This document shows, in pieces, positions 27,216 through 36,396 of a stretch of 64,000 nt of DNA. The number at the start of each line of letters is the position of its first letter. Position 1 is the first letter of the stretch. Both the position numbers and the translations under genes were made by a program. Under the pieces are notes generated by a model, which worked only from the letters and a program-made list of their open reading frames with translations, was not told where the DNA came from and did not search any database. The DNA is taken from assembly GCF_012932965.1 (NCBI RefSeq), contig NZ_JABBXH010000001.1:806001-870000 (forward strand), read 5' to 3'. This DNA comes from Thalassotalea algicola. GTDB taxonomy: Bacteria > Pseudomonadota > Gammaproteobacteria > Enterobacterales > Alteromonadaceae.

Positions 27216-29258
27216 ATGACCAACCCGTTATTAGAATTAGATTCACTACCAAAATTTTCCGCTATTAAACCAGCACATGTAAAACCCGCTGTAGAAAAGG
27301 CTATCGCTGACTGTAAGGCCATGATAGAAAAAGTGTTAGCTGAGCATTCTGAATATACATGGGATAATTTAGTCGCACCAGTTGATGAAGTTGACGATAT
27401 GTTGGGTAAACTTTGGTCTCCTGTCTCGCATATGAATTCTGTCGTAAGCAGTGATGAGCTGCGCGATGCTTATGAAAGTTGCCTACCACTCTTATCGGAA
27501 TATGGCACTTTTGTTGGTCAGCACCAAGGGTTGTACGAAGCTTATAAGCAACTTGCTGAAAGTGAGCACTATCACACACTAGATATTGCAAAAAAGAAAG
27601 TGATCGACAATGCCCTACGCGACTTCAAATTATCAGGTATCGCATTACCTACAGACAAACAAGCTAGGTATGGCGAAATTGTTACCAAAATGTCTGAGTT
27701 AGGCTCAACATTTAACAATAATTTGCTCGATGCAACACAAGCCTTTACCGTTGAAATTAACGATGAAAGTGAACTAGCAGGTCTACCACAAAGTGCAAAA
27801 GACGCTGCAGCTGCTCTTGCCGAGTCGCAAGAAAAACAAGGCTGGGTATTTACCTTAGACTTTCCAAGTTACCTTCCTGTTATGATGTACTGTGATAACA
27901 GTGAGTTACGTGAAAAAATGTACCGTGCTTTTGTGACTAGAGCATCAGATTTAGGCCCAAATGCTGGCGAGTATGATAACTCAACTGTAATGGCAGATAT
28001 TTTGGCACTTCGACATGAAATCGCCCAACTACTCGATTTTAGCAACTACGCAGAAAAGTCACTTGCAACCAAAATGGCTGAATCCTCTGACCAAGTACTA
28101 GGGTTCTTAAAAGATTTAGCAGCAAAGTCAAAACCACAAGGCCAGAAAGAATTAGACGAACTTCACGCCTTCGCTAAAGGCGAGTTCGGCATGAGCGAAT
28201 TAAACGCATGGGATTTGCCTTACTACGGCGAGAAACTTAAACAAGCTCGTTACAGTATTTCTGATGAAGAACTGCGCCCGTATTTCCCAGAGCAAAAAGT
28301 AGTCGCAGGCCTATTTGAAGTCGTTCATCGTTTGTTTGGCCTTTCCATCAAGCAACGTATCGGCGTCGATGTTTGGCACGACGACGTAAAATTTTATGAC
28401 GTGTACGGCGAAGACGGTAACCTGCGTGGTAGTTTTTATCTAGACTTATATGCCCGCGCGAAAAAACGCGGTGGCGCATGGATGGATGAATGCGTTGGTC
28501 GCCGTGCATTAGCAGACAACACGGTTCAGTTACCCGTTGCTTACCTTACGTGTAATTTCAATGGCCCTGTTGGCGACAAGCCAGCGCTGTTTACCCACGA
28601 TGAAGTCGTCACACTATTCCACGAATTTGGACACGGTATTCACCATATGCTTACGCAAATTGATGCAGCGAGTGTCTCGGGCATTAATGGCGTAGCTTGG
28701 GACGCTGTAGAATTACCAAGCCAATTCCTAGAAAATTGGTGCTGGCAACCAGAGGCTTTAGCATTTATCTCTGGTCACTTTGAAACCGGTGAAGCGTTAC
28801 CACAAGCAATGCTTGATAAAATGCTAGCGGCTAAGAACTTCCAATCGGCAATGCAAATGTTACGTCAACTGGAATTCAGCTTATTCGACTTTACAATGCA
28901 CGCAGAATACAACCCTGAAAAGGGTGATGAAATTCAAACAGTATTAAATCAGGTAAGAGAGCAATACTCAGTGGTAAAAGCTGCTGATTTCAACCGCTTT
29001 CAACATAGCTTCGGCCATATTTTTGGTGGCGGTTATGCCGCCGGTTATTATAGTTATAAATGGGCAGAAGTACTTTCAAGCGATGCTTTTTCACGCTTTG
29101 AAGATGAAGGTATTTTTAATAAAGAAACTGGCCATAGCTTTTTAACTAACATCCTTGAAAAAGGAGGATCGCAAGAGCCAAGCGAGCTGTTTAAAGCATT
29201 CCGTGGCCGAGAGCCTGAAATTGATGCGCTTCTTCGCCATAGTGGCATCGCGGCATAG
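27216..29258 (+). CDS. prlC: Oligopeptidase A (M3 family zinc metallopeptidase)
   Basis: This 680-residue cytoplasmic M3 peptidase degrades short peptides, including cleaved signal peptides. The zinc site is HEFGH at 469-473 in TLFHEFGHGIHHML, with a third ligand Glu499 in the downstream ELPSQ segment. Length and overall sequence match oligopeptidase A. It is followed at 26 bp by a glycosylase-like gene and then by rsmJ; in Escherichia coli prlC and rsmJ are direct neighbours, which supports the naming. Neighbours are in the same direction and probably share a transcript. Confidence 0.96.
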   Translation: MTNPLLELDSLPKFSAIKPAHVKPAVEKAIADCKAMIEKVLAEHSEYTWDNLVAPVDEVDDMLGKLWSPVSHMNSVVSSDELRDAYESCLPLLSEYGTFVGQHQGLYEAYKQLAESEHYHTLDIAKKKVIDNALRDFKLSGIALPTDKQARYGEIVTKMSELGSTFNNNLLDATQAFTVEINDESELAGLPQSAKDAAAALAESQEKQGWVFTLDFPSYLPVMMYCDNSELREKMYRAFVTRASDLGPNAGEYDNSTVMADILALRHEIAQLLDFSNYAEKSLATKMAESSDQVLGFLKDLAAKSKPQGQKELDELHAFAKGEFGMSELNAWDLPYYGEKLKQARYSISDEELRPYFPEQKVVAGLFEVVHRLFGLSIKQRIGVDVWHDDVKFYDVYGEDGNLRGSFYLDLYARAKKRGGAWMDECVGRRALADNTVQLPVAYLTCNFNGPVGDKPALFTHDEVVTLFHEFGHGIHHMLTQIDAASVSGINGVAWDAVELPSQFLENWCWQPEALAFISGHFETGEALPQAMLDKMLAAKNFQSAMQMLRQLEFSLFDFTMHAEYNPEKGDEIQTVLNQVREQYSVVKAADFNRFQHSFGHIFGGGYAAGYYSYKWAEVLSSDAFSRFEDEGIFNKETGHSFLTNILEKGGSQEPSELFKAFRGREPEIDALLRHSGIAA

Positions 29259-29284
29259 AGAGCTGACGCTTAAAAGGAAAAGTA

Positions 29285-29998
29285 ATGAAACTCGAATCTT
29301 TTGATAAGCTTTATCAACGAGCTGTAAAACGCAAAGGCGGTGTTAAGCAGCTCAATAGCTTATTGCCGGCAACGGAAAACCAAGACGCATTACTTGAAAT
29401 CAGCGACGACCGCTTTTTAGCAGCCTTCACTAAAAAGGTTTTTCAATCAGGTTTTGTTTGGCGAGTTGTCGAAAAAAAATGGCCAGACTTCGAAGAGGTC
29501 TTTTTCAATTTCAATATCGAAAAAGTACTGATGATGCCGCAAGATATGATGGAGCGAAAAGCCAGTGACCCTAAAATTATTCGCAACTTTAATAAAGTAA
29601 AAACCATTAAAGACAATGCCCAGATGATTTTTGAAGAGCAGCAAAACGGTCATCGTTTTGCTGAATTTATTCATCAATGGCCTAGCGAAGATATTATTGG
29701 TTTATGGGCATACCTTAAAAAGCATGGTGCACGTTTAGGAGGCAATACTGGTCCTTACGCGTTGCGAGCACTAGGTAAAGATACGTTTCTAATTTCTCGT
29801 GATATAGAAGCGTATTTTCGTGCTCACGATATTATCTCCGGTGGCGTTCAAACCAAGGGAAGTTTGGCTACTATTCAAAGCGCCTTTAATCAATGGCATC
29901 AAGAATCAGGGCTGTCGCTAGCACAATTAAGTCGCCTTGTAGCATATGCGACCGGTGACAATCATGTTCAAGCGGAATCAATACAGGCCAGCAATTAA
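29285..29998 (+). CDS. DNA-3-methyladenine glycosylase I-like protein
   Basis: This 237-residue protein resembles the adenine-glycosylase family (Tag-like). It has [37 protein letters not shown], then [19 protein letters not shown], then [27 protein letters not shown]. The last part matches the helix-hairpin-helix and lesion-binding region. The zinc-binding Cys and His residues of E. coli Tag are not evident, so this is a divergent branch. It would remove alkylated adenine from DNA. The stop codon overlaps the rsmJ start by one base, giving tight coupling between prlC and rsmJ. Confidence 0.72.
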   Translation: MKLESFDKLYQRAVKRKGGVKQLNSLLPATENQDALLEISDDRFLAAFTKKVFQSGFVWRVVEKKWPDFEEVFFNFNIEKVLMMPQDMMERKASDPKIIRNFNKVKTIKDNAQMIFEEQQNGHRFAEFIHQWPSEDIIGLWAYLKKHGARLGGNTGPYALRALGKDTFLISRDIEAYFRAHDIISGGVQTKGSLATIQSAFNQWHQESGLSLAQLSRLVAYATGDNHVQAESIQASN

Positions 29999-30783
29999 TG
30001 GAAAATGTTGCAGTAGCATACGTTCATTCAACTGATGCGGATTACGCCAAAAAAATCGCCAATAAATGGAGCTTTTTATACATTGGCGATATTGCGGCAG
30101 CCTCTAACCATAAGCGGCTGGAATTTATTCTACAAGTAAATGATCAAGTACTTGAGCTTATTAAGTTAGATGAACCTAAACTCACACCAATCAAAGTCGA
30201 TTTTGTAGAAGGGGCAGTTGCCCACAGACGAAAATTCGGTGGTGGCCGAGGGCAAGACATTGCGAAAGCGGTTGGTCTAAAACATGGCTTTACGCCAAAT
30301 ACTTTAGATGCAACTGCCGGCTTAGGAAGAGATGCTTTTGTCTTAGCAAGTCTTGGTTGTAAGGTAACATTAATTGAGCGAAATCCCGTAGTAGCCGCCT
30401 TATTAGATGATGGCATCGAACGGGCCAAGCTCAATATAGAAGTGAGTGAAATTGCTCAGCACATGAAGCTGATACATCAGTCGTCAATTAGTGAAATGAC
30501 TGAGCTAGACAGTTTCGATGTCGTATACCTTGACCCTATGTATCCTCATAAGGAAAAATCAGCGCAAGTGAAAAAAGAGATGCGAGTTTTTCAGTCATTA
30601 GTTGGTGCCGACTTAGACGCTGATCAGCTATTAGCACCAGCCCTAAAATTGGCCGACTACCGTGTCGTTGTCAAAAGGCCAACTTATGCAGGCTATTTAG
30701 ACGATAAAAAACCATCAACTGAAATTAAAATGAAGAAAAACCGCTTCGATGTCTATGTAAATAAAGGCATTCCTAAAAGCTAG
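29998..30783 (+). CDS. rsmJ: 16S rRNA (guanine1516-N2)-methyltransferase
   Basis: This 261-residue SAM-dependent methyltransferase matches RsmJ (YhiQ). It has a short N-terminal domain, the segment [18 protein letters not shown], and motif [20 protein letters not shown]. The acidic end of the second strand is in VTLIERNP, and motif IV-like [15 protein letters not shown] follows. It modifies G1516 of 16S rRNA. It is the last gene of the prlC-glycosylase-rsmJ run, and its start overlaps the preceding stop. Confidence 0.93.
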   Translation: MENVAVAYVHSTDADYAKKIANKWSFLYIGDIAAASNHKRLEFILQVNDQVLELIKLDEPKLTPIKVDFVEGAVAHRRKFGGGRGQDIAKAVGLKHGFTPNTLDATAGLGRDAFVLASLGCKVTLIERNPVVAALLDDGIERAKLNIEVSEIAQHMKLIHQSSISEMTELDSFDVVYLDPMYPHKEKSAQVKKEMRVFQSLVGADLDADQLLAPALKLADYRVVVKRPTYAGYLDDKKPSTEIKMKKNRFDVYVNKGIPKS

Positions 30784-30888
30784 CCTGCATAAAGCATAGC
30801 ATTCCACCTTATTTCGTAGATGTAACACAACTGTCATATTTCGATCATAAAATTCAGTTAACTAACATTATGGTTCGAGATTAATATC

Positions 30889-32847
30889 GTGCGCGTATCT
30901 ACCTTTTCACGCTCTTCTGTGATTGCCATTAGCGGTTTTGCTTTTATATTTTTGATGGCCATGTATCAAGTGGCAAACACACTAGCCGCAAACCGCTTAC
31001 ACTTAGCTGAATATCAACAGTTGAAATCACTAACAACTGTCGACTTCTACCGCACAATTGCCCGTTATTTACAGTCTGGTGATGCCAGCTTACTCAATAA
31101 CGCAGAAACACAAATAGATGAAATAAATGCCAGTGCTAAACGACTCGCCATTGCTGAATTAGAAAACGCTATTTCAGATAAAACACGTCAACTTAAAAGC
31201 GATATTGCCGAGAAATACCGAGCACTGGGTAAATTAAGTGGTGATCCAATGGCGTTGCTACGCAATAGTGAGCAAGGTATGGCATCGCTCAACGCAAGCC
31301 TAGCTAGCTATGCATTAGCGACAGATGTATTAAATGCCTCACAAAAACTCGACTACATTGCCACCAATGCAAATTTAAGCGCTGCCATAAATGACTTAGT
31401 GAATATTCGCGAAAAACTTTTTATTAGTGAACAGCCTAACTTAGATTTAGTTGCCCAGCCGCTTAACGAGCTAAATAAATTAATCGAGGCGCTCTATCAG
31501 TTTCCGTACCTTGAGATATCAGATGGCAGTGAAGATGAGGACGAATTGGTTGATGACGACGATTTATTGCTTGAAGAAGATGAAGACGCAACAGACTTAA
31601 GCGAAGAAGCGCTTGATGAACTTCGCTCACTTGCCACCCGTTATCGTAGTGAATTAACCAATACAATTAATCAGCAAACACAACGTCAGCAAGGGTTAGC
31701 GTCATTAAACAAAGACGTTAACGCCATGGAAGCCATCATTTTACAAGGCGAAGCGGCAATATTGACCGAGCAAGAAAACATTAATAATCGCATTACTTGG
31801 GTAGTTATCGTGTTAATGACCATATTAGTAGTATTTTTAGCTGCGAATTATTGGCTAACACGCACTGTAGTGTTAAATCCGCTTCGTCAATTACGTGATA
31901 GCTTTGTTACGCTCGTTGAAGAAGGCCGGGTTGATTTAATCACCGGTATTGAAGAAAAAACCGAACTAGGGCAAATTTCTACCAGCTTCAACAAAATGGT
32001 CACTCAGCTAGCTGAAGAAGATAAACAAAAAGCGAAACAGCTTGGTCTAGTATCAACAGCAATGCAGACCATGGAGTCCCAAGCACAAACCATTTTAAAT
32101 TCTTCATCAAGCACCAGTGAACATTTACTTGCCGTTGATGAAATTATGGCGGCTCTGTCACAAGTCACAGAACATGTGAATACACTATCCCAACAAGTTG
32201 CAAGTAACGCTAAAGCGACTGAGCAAGCAATGAACGACAGTCAGTTAAAAGTTGACGAAGTGTTACTTGCAAGTGATAAAACCAATGCTGCGGCGCAATC
32301 CGGCAAAGAAGCGATAGAATCGCTTAGTCATTCGGTTGATAGTGTTGGTACTATTGTTGACGTAATCAGCTCAATTGCCGACCAAACTAATTTATTAGCC
32401 TTAAACGCTGCTATTGAAGCAGCACGAGCAGGTGAACATGGTCGCGGCTTCTCTGTTGTGGCAGATGAAGTAAGACAGCTTGCCGGTAAAACTCAAGAAT
32501 CATTGAAACAGGTGAGCGAGCGCCTAGAACAACTCAATAGTGCAAGCCAAGCACTTGAAAGCAACATTTTTGGTATCGAAGAAGCTTCTGGTCGACAAAA
32601 AGAGATATCACAATTACTAAAGGACAATGCTGAAAGTGTCGTTGAGCAAGCGATCACCTCTGCTCATGTTGCTGAAGATTCATTAGCGCAAATAAACCAA
32701 CAACGTCAACATTTTGCAGAGTTTGAACAAGCGATGGAAAGTGTAAATAATGAAGTTAATCACTCTAAGGAACTCGCTGAAACCATCTCACAAGATGTCG
32801 CCGAACAAGTAGGCGACATTAATGAAACGTTAAAACTTGTTTCTTAA
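30889..32847 (+). CDS. Methyl-accepting chemotaxis protein with acidic insert in the sensor loop
   Basis: This 652-residue chemoreceptor starts with GTG. Membrane helices at about residues 10-30 and 298-320 enclose a long periplasmic loop of about 265 residues. A HAMP region follows, then the signalling domain with the hairpin tip [39 protein letters not shown], which binds CheA/CheW. The sensor loop has an acidic stretch at residues 212-244 (about two thirds Asp or Glu), unusual for the class. The ligand is unknown. Its terminator overlaps the leader of the next small gene. Confidence 0.94.
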   Translation: MRVSTFSRSSVIAISGFAFIFLMAMYQVANTLAANRLHLAEYQQLKSLTTVDFYRTIARYLQSGDASLLNNAETQIDEINASAKRLAIAELENAISDKTRQLKSDIAEKYRALGKLSGDPMALLRNSEQGMASLNASLASYALATDVLNASQKLDYIATNANLSAAINDLVNIREKLFISEQPNLDLVAQPLNELNKLIEALYQFPYLEISDGSEDEDELVDDDDLLLEEDEDATDLSEEALDELRSLATRYRSELTNTINQQTQRQQGLASLNKDVNAMEAIILQGEAAILTEQENINNRITWVVIVLMTILVVFLAANYWLTRTVVLNPLRQLRDSFVTLVEEGRVDLITGIEEKTELGQISTSFNKMVTQLAEEDKQKAKQLGLVSTAMQTMESQAQTILNSSSSTSEHLLAVDEIMAALSQVTEHVNTLSQQVASNAKATEQAMNDSQLKVDEVLLASDKTNAAAQSGKEAIESLSHSVDSVGTIVDVISSIADQTNLLALNAAIEAARAGEHGRGFSVVADEVRQLAGKTQESLKQVSERLEQLNSASQALESNIFGIEEASGRQKEISQLLKDNAESVVEQAITSAHVAEDSLAQINQQRQHFAEFEQAMESVNNEVNHSKELAETISQDVAEQVGDINETLKLVS

Positions 32848-32870
32848 CGCACTTTAACACTGAAATTAAG

Positions 32871-32906
32871 CCTCTAATCTTCTAAAATAAGGTTAGAGGT
32901 TTTTTT
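32871..32906 (+). terminator. Rho-independent terminator that also carries the ribosome site of the next gene
   Basis: CCTCTAATCTT at 32871-32881 pairs with AAGGTTAGAGG at 32889-32899 (one G-T wobble) around a 7-base loop and is followed by seven T (32900-32906). The ATG of the next gene begins at 32907, so the AGAGG in the 3' arm is its only ribosome site. Confidence 0.8.
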
Positions 32907-33062
32907 ATGGCTAAATCACTGTGTAAATGGAAAAAGAAGGATATTGAAAAAAATATCCACGAATTGATCCATATTGTCGATAAACCACGTTTTATCTGTA
33001 AAGATTGTGCAAGAAGTGCACATGATAAAGGCTTTTTGTGTAAGCCGATCAAATTAAAATAA
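32907..33062 (+). CDS. Cys-rich micro-protein (zinc-knuckle-like)
   Basis: This 51-residue basic protein has cysteines at 6, 31, 34 and 45, with a CKDC (C-x2-C) pair in the middle and GFLCKP near the end, as in small zinc-ribbon or knuckle proteins. The start has AGAGG 7 bases upstream, and that site lies inside the terminator stem of the chemoreceptor gene. It ends 18 bp before the peroxiredoxin gene and may be co-transcribed with it. I believe similar small proteins occur in related marine bacteria, but I cannot name a family. Function unknown. Confidence 0.7.
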   Translation: MAKSLCKWKKKDIEKNIHELIHIVDKPRFICKDCARSAHDKGFLCKPIKLK

Positions 33063-33080
33063 CAAGCAAGCAGGGTACTT

Positions 33081-33554
33081 ATGATTTCTGAAAACACCAA
33101 AATGCCAAGTGGCGAATTGCAAGAATTAAAAGACGGCAACATGATCACTCACAATACCGATGAATTATTTGCAGACAAAAAAGTGGTTATGTTTGCCGTA
33201 CCTGGCGCTTTCACGCCAACATGTTCAGCTGCACACTTACCTGGTTACGTAGTATCTGCAGACGAGTTAAGCGCTAAAGGTGTTGATCTTATTATTTGTT
33301 TAAGTGTCAACGATGCGTTTGTGATGAATGCATGGGGTGAAGCACAAAATGCCGACAGCATTTCAATGTTGGCTGACGGTGACGGAAGTTACACTAAAGC
33401 ACTTGGTTTAGACATGGCTACCGGTAGTTTTGGCGGTATCCGTTCTCAACGTTATTCAATGGTCATTGAAAATGGCACCGTAACCCATTTAAACGTTGAG
33501 CAACCTAAGTCGTTTGAAGTGTCAAAAGCAGAAGTCATTCTTAACGCACTTTAA
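33081..33554 (+). CDS. Peroxiredoxin (Prx5-type)
   Basis: This 157-residue redoxin-fold enzyme reduces peroxides. The peroxidatic cysteine is in VPGAFTPTCSAAHLPGY, with the invariant Thr two residues before it, and the active-site Arg is probably in GGIRSQRYSMVI. The layout (catalytic Cys at about residue 49, no glutaredoxin extension) matches the Prx5/AhpE-like group that uses glutathione/glutaredoxin or thioredoxin as reductant. It lies upstream of ferritin in the same direction, and both would act in oxidative or iron stress. Confidence 0.9.
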   Translation: MISENTKMPSGELQELKDGNMITHNTDELFADKKVVMFAVPGAFTPTCSAAHLPGYVVSADELSAKGVDLIICLSVNDAFVMNAWGEAQNADSISMLADGDGSYTKALGLDMATGSFGGIRSQRYSMVIENGTVTHLNVEQPKSFEVSKAEVILNAL

Positions 33555-33584
33555 CGACAAGGTAATACCAAACAAAACACAAAC

Positions 33585-33607
33585 GATAACAATTACCATT
33601 TGTTATC
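33585..33607. promoter_or_regulatory. Fur-box-like palindrome upstream of ferritin
   Basis: GATAACAA at 33585-33592 and TTGTTATC at 33600-33607 form a perfect 8-bp inverted repeat with a 7-base AT-rich spacer. GATAA half-sites of this size and spacing resemble a Fur operator. It lies about 85 bp before the ferritin start. Because it is also 31 bp past the peroxiredoxin stop, a terminator role is possible, but the T-run is missing. Confidence 0.42.
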
Positions 33608-33690
33608 CATTTGTTTTTATTGAACTTTATTTGAAATAGTATGTCATAACAGGCACAATAGCACCTGATAAATTTAACTGAGGTAGGTAA

Positions 33691-34221
33691 ATGTTGAAAC
33701 AAGAGATGGTTAAAGAACTTAATAATCAAATTAATCTTGAGTTCTATTCTTCTAATTTGTATTTGCAAATGAGCGCTTGGTGCGAAGACCAAGGCTTTGA
33801 AGGAGCTGCAGAATTTATGCGTAAGCACGCATTAGAAGAAATGGATCATATGAATCGACTATTTACATATGTCAGTGAAACTGGTGCTATGCCTATTTTG
33901 GGCGCTATCGAAGCGCCACCGCATGAGTTTGAGTCATTAGCAGAAGTGTTTAAGCAAACTTATGAACATGAGTGCATGATCACAGAGCAAATCAATAGCT
34001 TGGCGCACAAAGCATTTACCACACAAGATTACTCAACGTTTAATTTCTTACAATGGTATGTTGCTGAGCAGCATGAAGAAGAAACCTTATTCAAAAGCGT
34101 CTTGGATAAAATTAACTTGGTGGGCCAAGACGGACACGCCTTATTCTTTGTCGATAAAGATCTTGCCGAAATGGCGAAATCTGGTGGTAATGGCAGCATA
34201 ATGACAGATGCGCAAGTATAG
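33691..34221 (+). CDS. ftnA: Non-haem ferritin
   Basis: This 176-residue ferritin stores iron in a 24-subunit cytoplasmic shell. The ferroxidase-site residues are in the first helix, [18 protein letters not shown], and in [13 protein letters not shown], with further ligands in [15 protein letters not shown] and [10 protein letters not shown]. Length and motifs fit bacterial FtnA rather than bacterioferritin (no haem-binding Met context). GAGGTAGG gives a good ribosome site. A Fur-like palindrome lies upstream and a strong terminator follows. Confidence 0.95.
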   Translation: MLKQEMVKELNNQINLEFYSSNLYLQMSAWCEDQGFEGAAEFMRKHALEEMDHMNRLFTYVSETGAMPILGAIEAPPHEFESLAEVFKQTYEHECMITEQINSLAHKAFTTQDYSTFNFLQWYVAEQHEEETLFKSVLDKINLVGQDGHALFFVDKDLAEMAKSGGNGSIMTDAQV

Positions 34222-34250
34222 AGAGTTTGCTACAATATCCACAAGATTTT

Positions 34251-34276
34251 AAGGGGCTATAAGCCCCTTTATTTTT
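34251..34276 (+). terminator. Rho-independent terminator after ferritin
   Basis: AAGGGGCT at 34251-34258 pairs with AGCCCCTT at 34262-34269 around a three-base loop and is followed by TATTTTTT. It isolates ferritin from the flavoprotein gene starting 15 bp further on. Confidence 0.88.
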
Positions 34277-34291
34277 TGCTGGAAATTTACC

Positions 34292-35479
34292 ATGACAACT
34301 AAAACTGATGTATTAATTATTGGCGCAGGCGCCGCTGGGCTAATGTGTGCCGCTACTGCTGGTTATCGAGGTAAATCAGTAACCGTTGTCGATATGGGTA
34401 AAAAGCCTGGCCGTAAGATTTTGATTAGCGGCGGCGGTCGTTGTAACTTCACCAATGAAAACGCCAGCCCAGAAAATTACCTTTGTCAAAATCCACACTT
34501 CGTTAAATCATGCTTAAGTCGCTACAGCGCCCAAGACTTTATTGAACTTGTTGATCGTCACGGACTTGAATACCATCATAAAACATTAGGCCAATTATTT
34601 TGTAATGATAGCGCCCAAGATATTGTTGATATTTTGATGACCGAATGTGATTGGGCAGGGGTAAATATCGCGCTGCGCAGCGAGGTGCTTTCTATTGAAA
34701 AAAACACAGACGGTTACTTAGTAAAAACTTCTGGCGATAGCTATCAATGCGCTTCTTTGGTGGTTGCTTCAGGTGGCTTAACCATGCCAAAACTTGGCGC
34801 GACGCCCATTGGTTATAAGATTGCAGAACAGTTTGGCTTAAACATTTTCCCAACAACCGCCGCATTAGTGCCTTTCACATTGCATGATCACGATAAACAA
34901 CGCTTCGACGGTTTATCTGGCATTAGTGTTGATTGTTTGGTTAGCTCAGAATCTGGCGTAATATTTAGAGAAAACATCCTATTTACTCACCGAGGGTTGT
35001 CAGGGCCGGCAATTTTACAAATCTCTAGCTTTTGGCAAGCTGGACAGTCGATTACCATCAATCTATTGCCTGACTCTCCTATCGCAGAGCTTGTGAGTGA
35101 ATGGCGTCAAAACAGCCCTCAAAAGTCGTTGAAGAACTTACTTGCTACTGTATTACCAAAACGCCTTGTCGAGTCTATGGTTAATCACAAAGAAATTACC
35201 GACAAAGCCGTTAATCAGCTAAGTAACGATGAAGTCACTTACCTTGGCCAATATTTGCATCAATGGCAAATTAAACCTAACGGCACTGAAGGATACAGAA
35301 CGGCAGAAGTTACCCTAGGCGGCGTTGATACCGACGAACTTTCTTCAAAAACTTTTGAAGCGAAAAAAGCGGCAGGGCTTTATTTCATCGGTGAAGTTAC
35401 CGACGTAACAGGCTGGCTAGGTGGCTATAACTTCCAATATGCTTGGAGCTGTGGTGTTGCATGTGGGCAAGCGGTTTAA
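34292..35479 (+). CDS. HI0933/YhiN-family FAD-dependent oxidoreductase
   Basis: This 395-residue flavoprotein starts with an FAD-binding fold DVLIIGAGAAGLMCAATAGYRG. The family signature GRKILISGGGRCNFTNENASPENY follows, and the C-terminal flavin segment VTDVTGWLGGYNFQYAWSCG closes it. It belongs to the HI0933/YhiN group, whose reaction is not settled. It stands behind the ferritin terminator, with the ceramidase-like gene 45 bp downstream in the same direction. Confidence 0.92.
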   Translation: MTTKTDVLIIGAGAAGLMCAATAGYRGKSVTVVDMGKKPGRKILISGGGRCNFTNENASPENYLCQNPHFVKSCLSRYSAQDFIELVDRHGLEYHHKTLGQLFCNDSAQDIVDILMTECDWAGVNIALRSEVLSIEKNTDGYLVKTSGDSYQCASLVVASGGLTMPKLGATPIGYKIAEQFGLNIFPTTAALVPFTLHDHDKQRFDGLSGISVDCLVSSESGVIFRENILFTHRGLSGPAILQISSFWQAGQSITINLLPDSPIAELVSEWRQNSPQKSLKNLLATVLPKRLVESMVNHKEITDKAVNQLSNDEVTYLGQYLHQWQIKPNGTEGYRTAEVTLGGVDTDELSSKTFEAKKAAGLYFIGEVTDVTGWLGGYNFQYAWSCGVACGQAV

Positions 35480-35524
35480 CCATAATTCGCAATAGAAAAA
35501 CGAAAATTTAGTTAAGGACAATTA

Positions 35525-36286
35525 ATGGAACCAACCACTAGCAAGCGAATTCTTTTATGGTGTATCACCATCATAGCAGTGATCAGCATTGGACAAATTC
35601 CACCTATTAGCCAAGATCTTAGCTACCATGCTTTTGCTGATTCGCACACATACCTTGGCATCCCCAATATGTGGAATGTAATTTCAAATATCCCGTTTCT
35701 CTTTGCTGGCATTTATGGCGTGCGATTCGTACTTAGCGCTAAACAGCAGCTTAAATCTCTGTATTGGGGTGGTTTGACTTTTTCCATTGGCATCTTATTA
35801 GTCGCTTTTGGTTCTGGTTATTATCACTGGCAACCAAACAATGAAACCTTAGTGTGGGACCGACTGCCGATGACCATAGGGTTTATGGGGTTGTACGCCA
35901 TGATCCTTTCTGCTTTTGTCCGAGCAGAAAGTGGCATTAAGTTACTGCCTTGGCTATTAGTTGCAGGGGTTGTTAGTGTTGTTTATTGGGTAGCAACCGA
36001 AACAGCAGGTCAGGGTGATTTACGCTGGTACGCCTTAGTACAGTTTCTCCCGATGATTTTAACATTAGTTATTCTACTGTTTTTTAAATCCGATGAATTT
36101 AACAAAACTAAATTGGTTGGTGTGTTGATTTGGTATTCATTAGCTAAGTTGTTGGAAATGGGTGATTTTGAAATATTGGAAATAACTACCATTATTAGTG
36201 GCCATAGCCTAAAACATGTTGCCGCAGCCATCGCCTGTTTTTATGTAATTGAATGGCTAAAAACCACTAAACACCGAAACTCTTAG
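35525..36286 (+). CDS. Ceramidase-like (CREST superfamily) membrane hydrolase
   Basis: This 253-residue protein with about seven membrane helices shows the CREST/alkaline ceramidase pattern. It has an N-terminal conserved NMWNVISNIPFLFAG with Ser, then GSGYYHWQPNNETLVWDRLPM with a His and an Asp, and near the end IISGHSLKHVAAA with two His in the H-x3-H spacing. These residues make a zinc site in related enzymes that cleave amide bonds in lipids. The bacterial substrate is unknown, since most gammaproteobacteria lack ceramide. It may be co-transcribed with the flavoprotein gene. Confidence 0.75.
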   Translation: MEPTTSKRILLWCITIIAVISIGQIPPISQDLSYHAFADSHTYLGIPNMWNVISNIPFLFAGIYGVRFVLSAKQQLKSLYWGGLTFSIGILLVAFGSGYYHWQPNNETLVWDRLPMTIGFMGLYAMILSAFVRAESGIKLLPWLLVAGVVSVVYWVATETAGQGDLRWYALVQFLPMILTLVILLFFKSDEFNKTKLVGVLIWYSLAKLLEMGDFEILEITTIISGHSLKHVAAAIACFYVIEWLKTTKHRNS

Positions 36287-36396
36287 TCATTTCCCTTATT
36301 CGCCTTTAGCTTGTGAGATATTTGTATTATGGTTTGAGGTAATATCACCTATTGGTTTATATACCTAATTCAATAAAAGCTGAAGGTTAGCAAACG

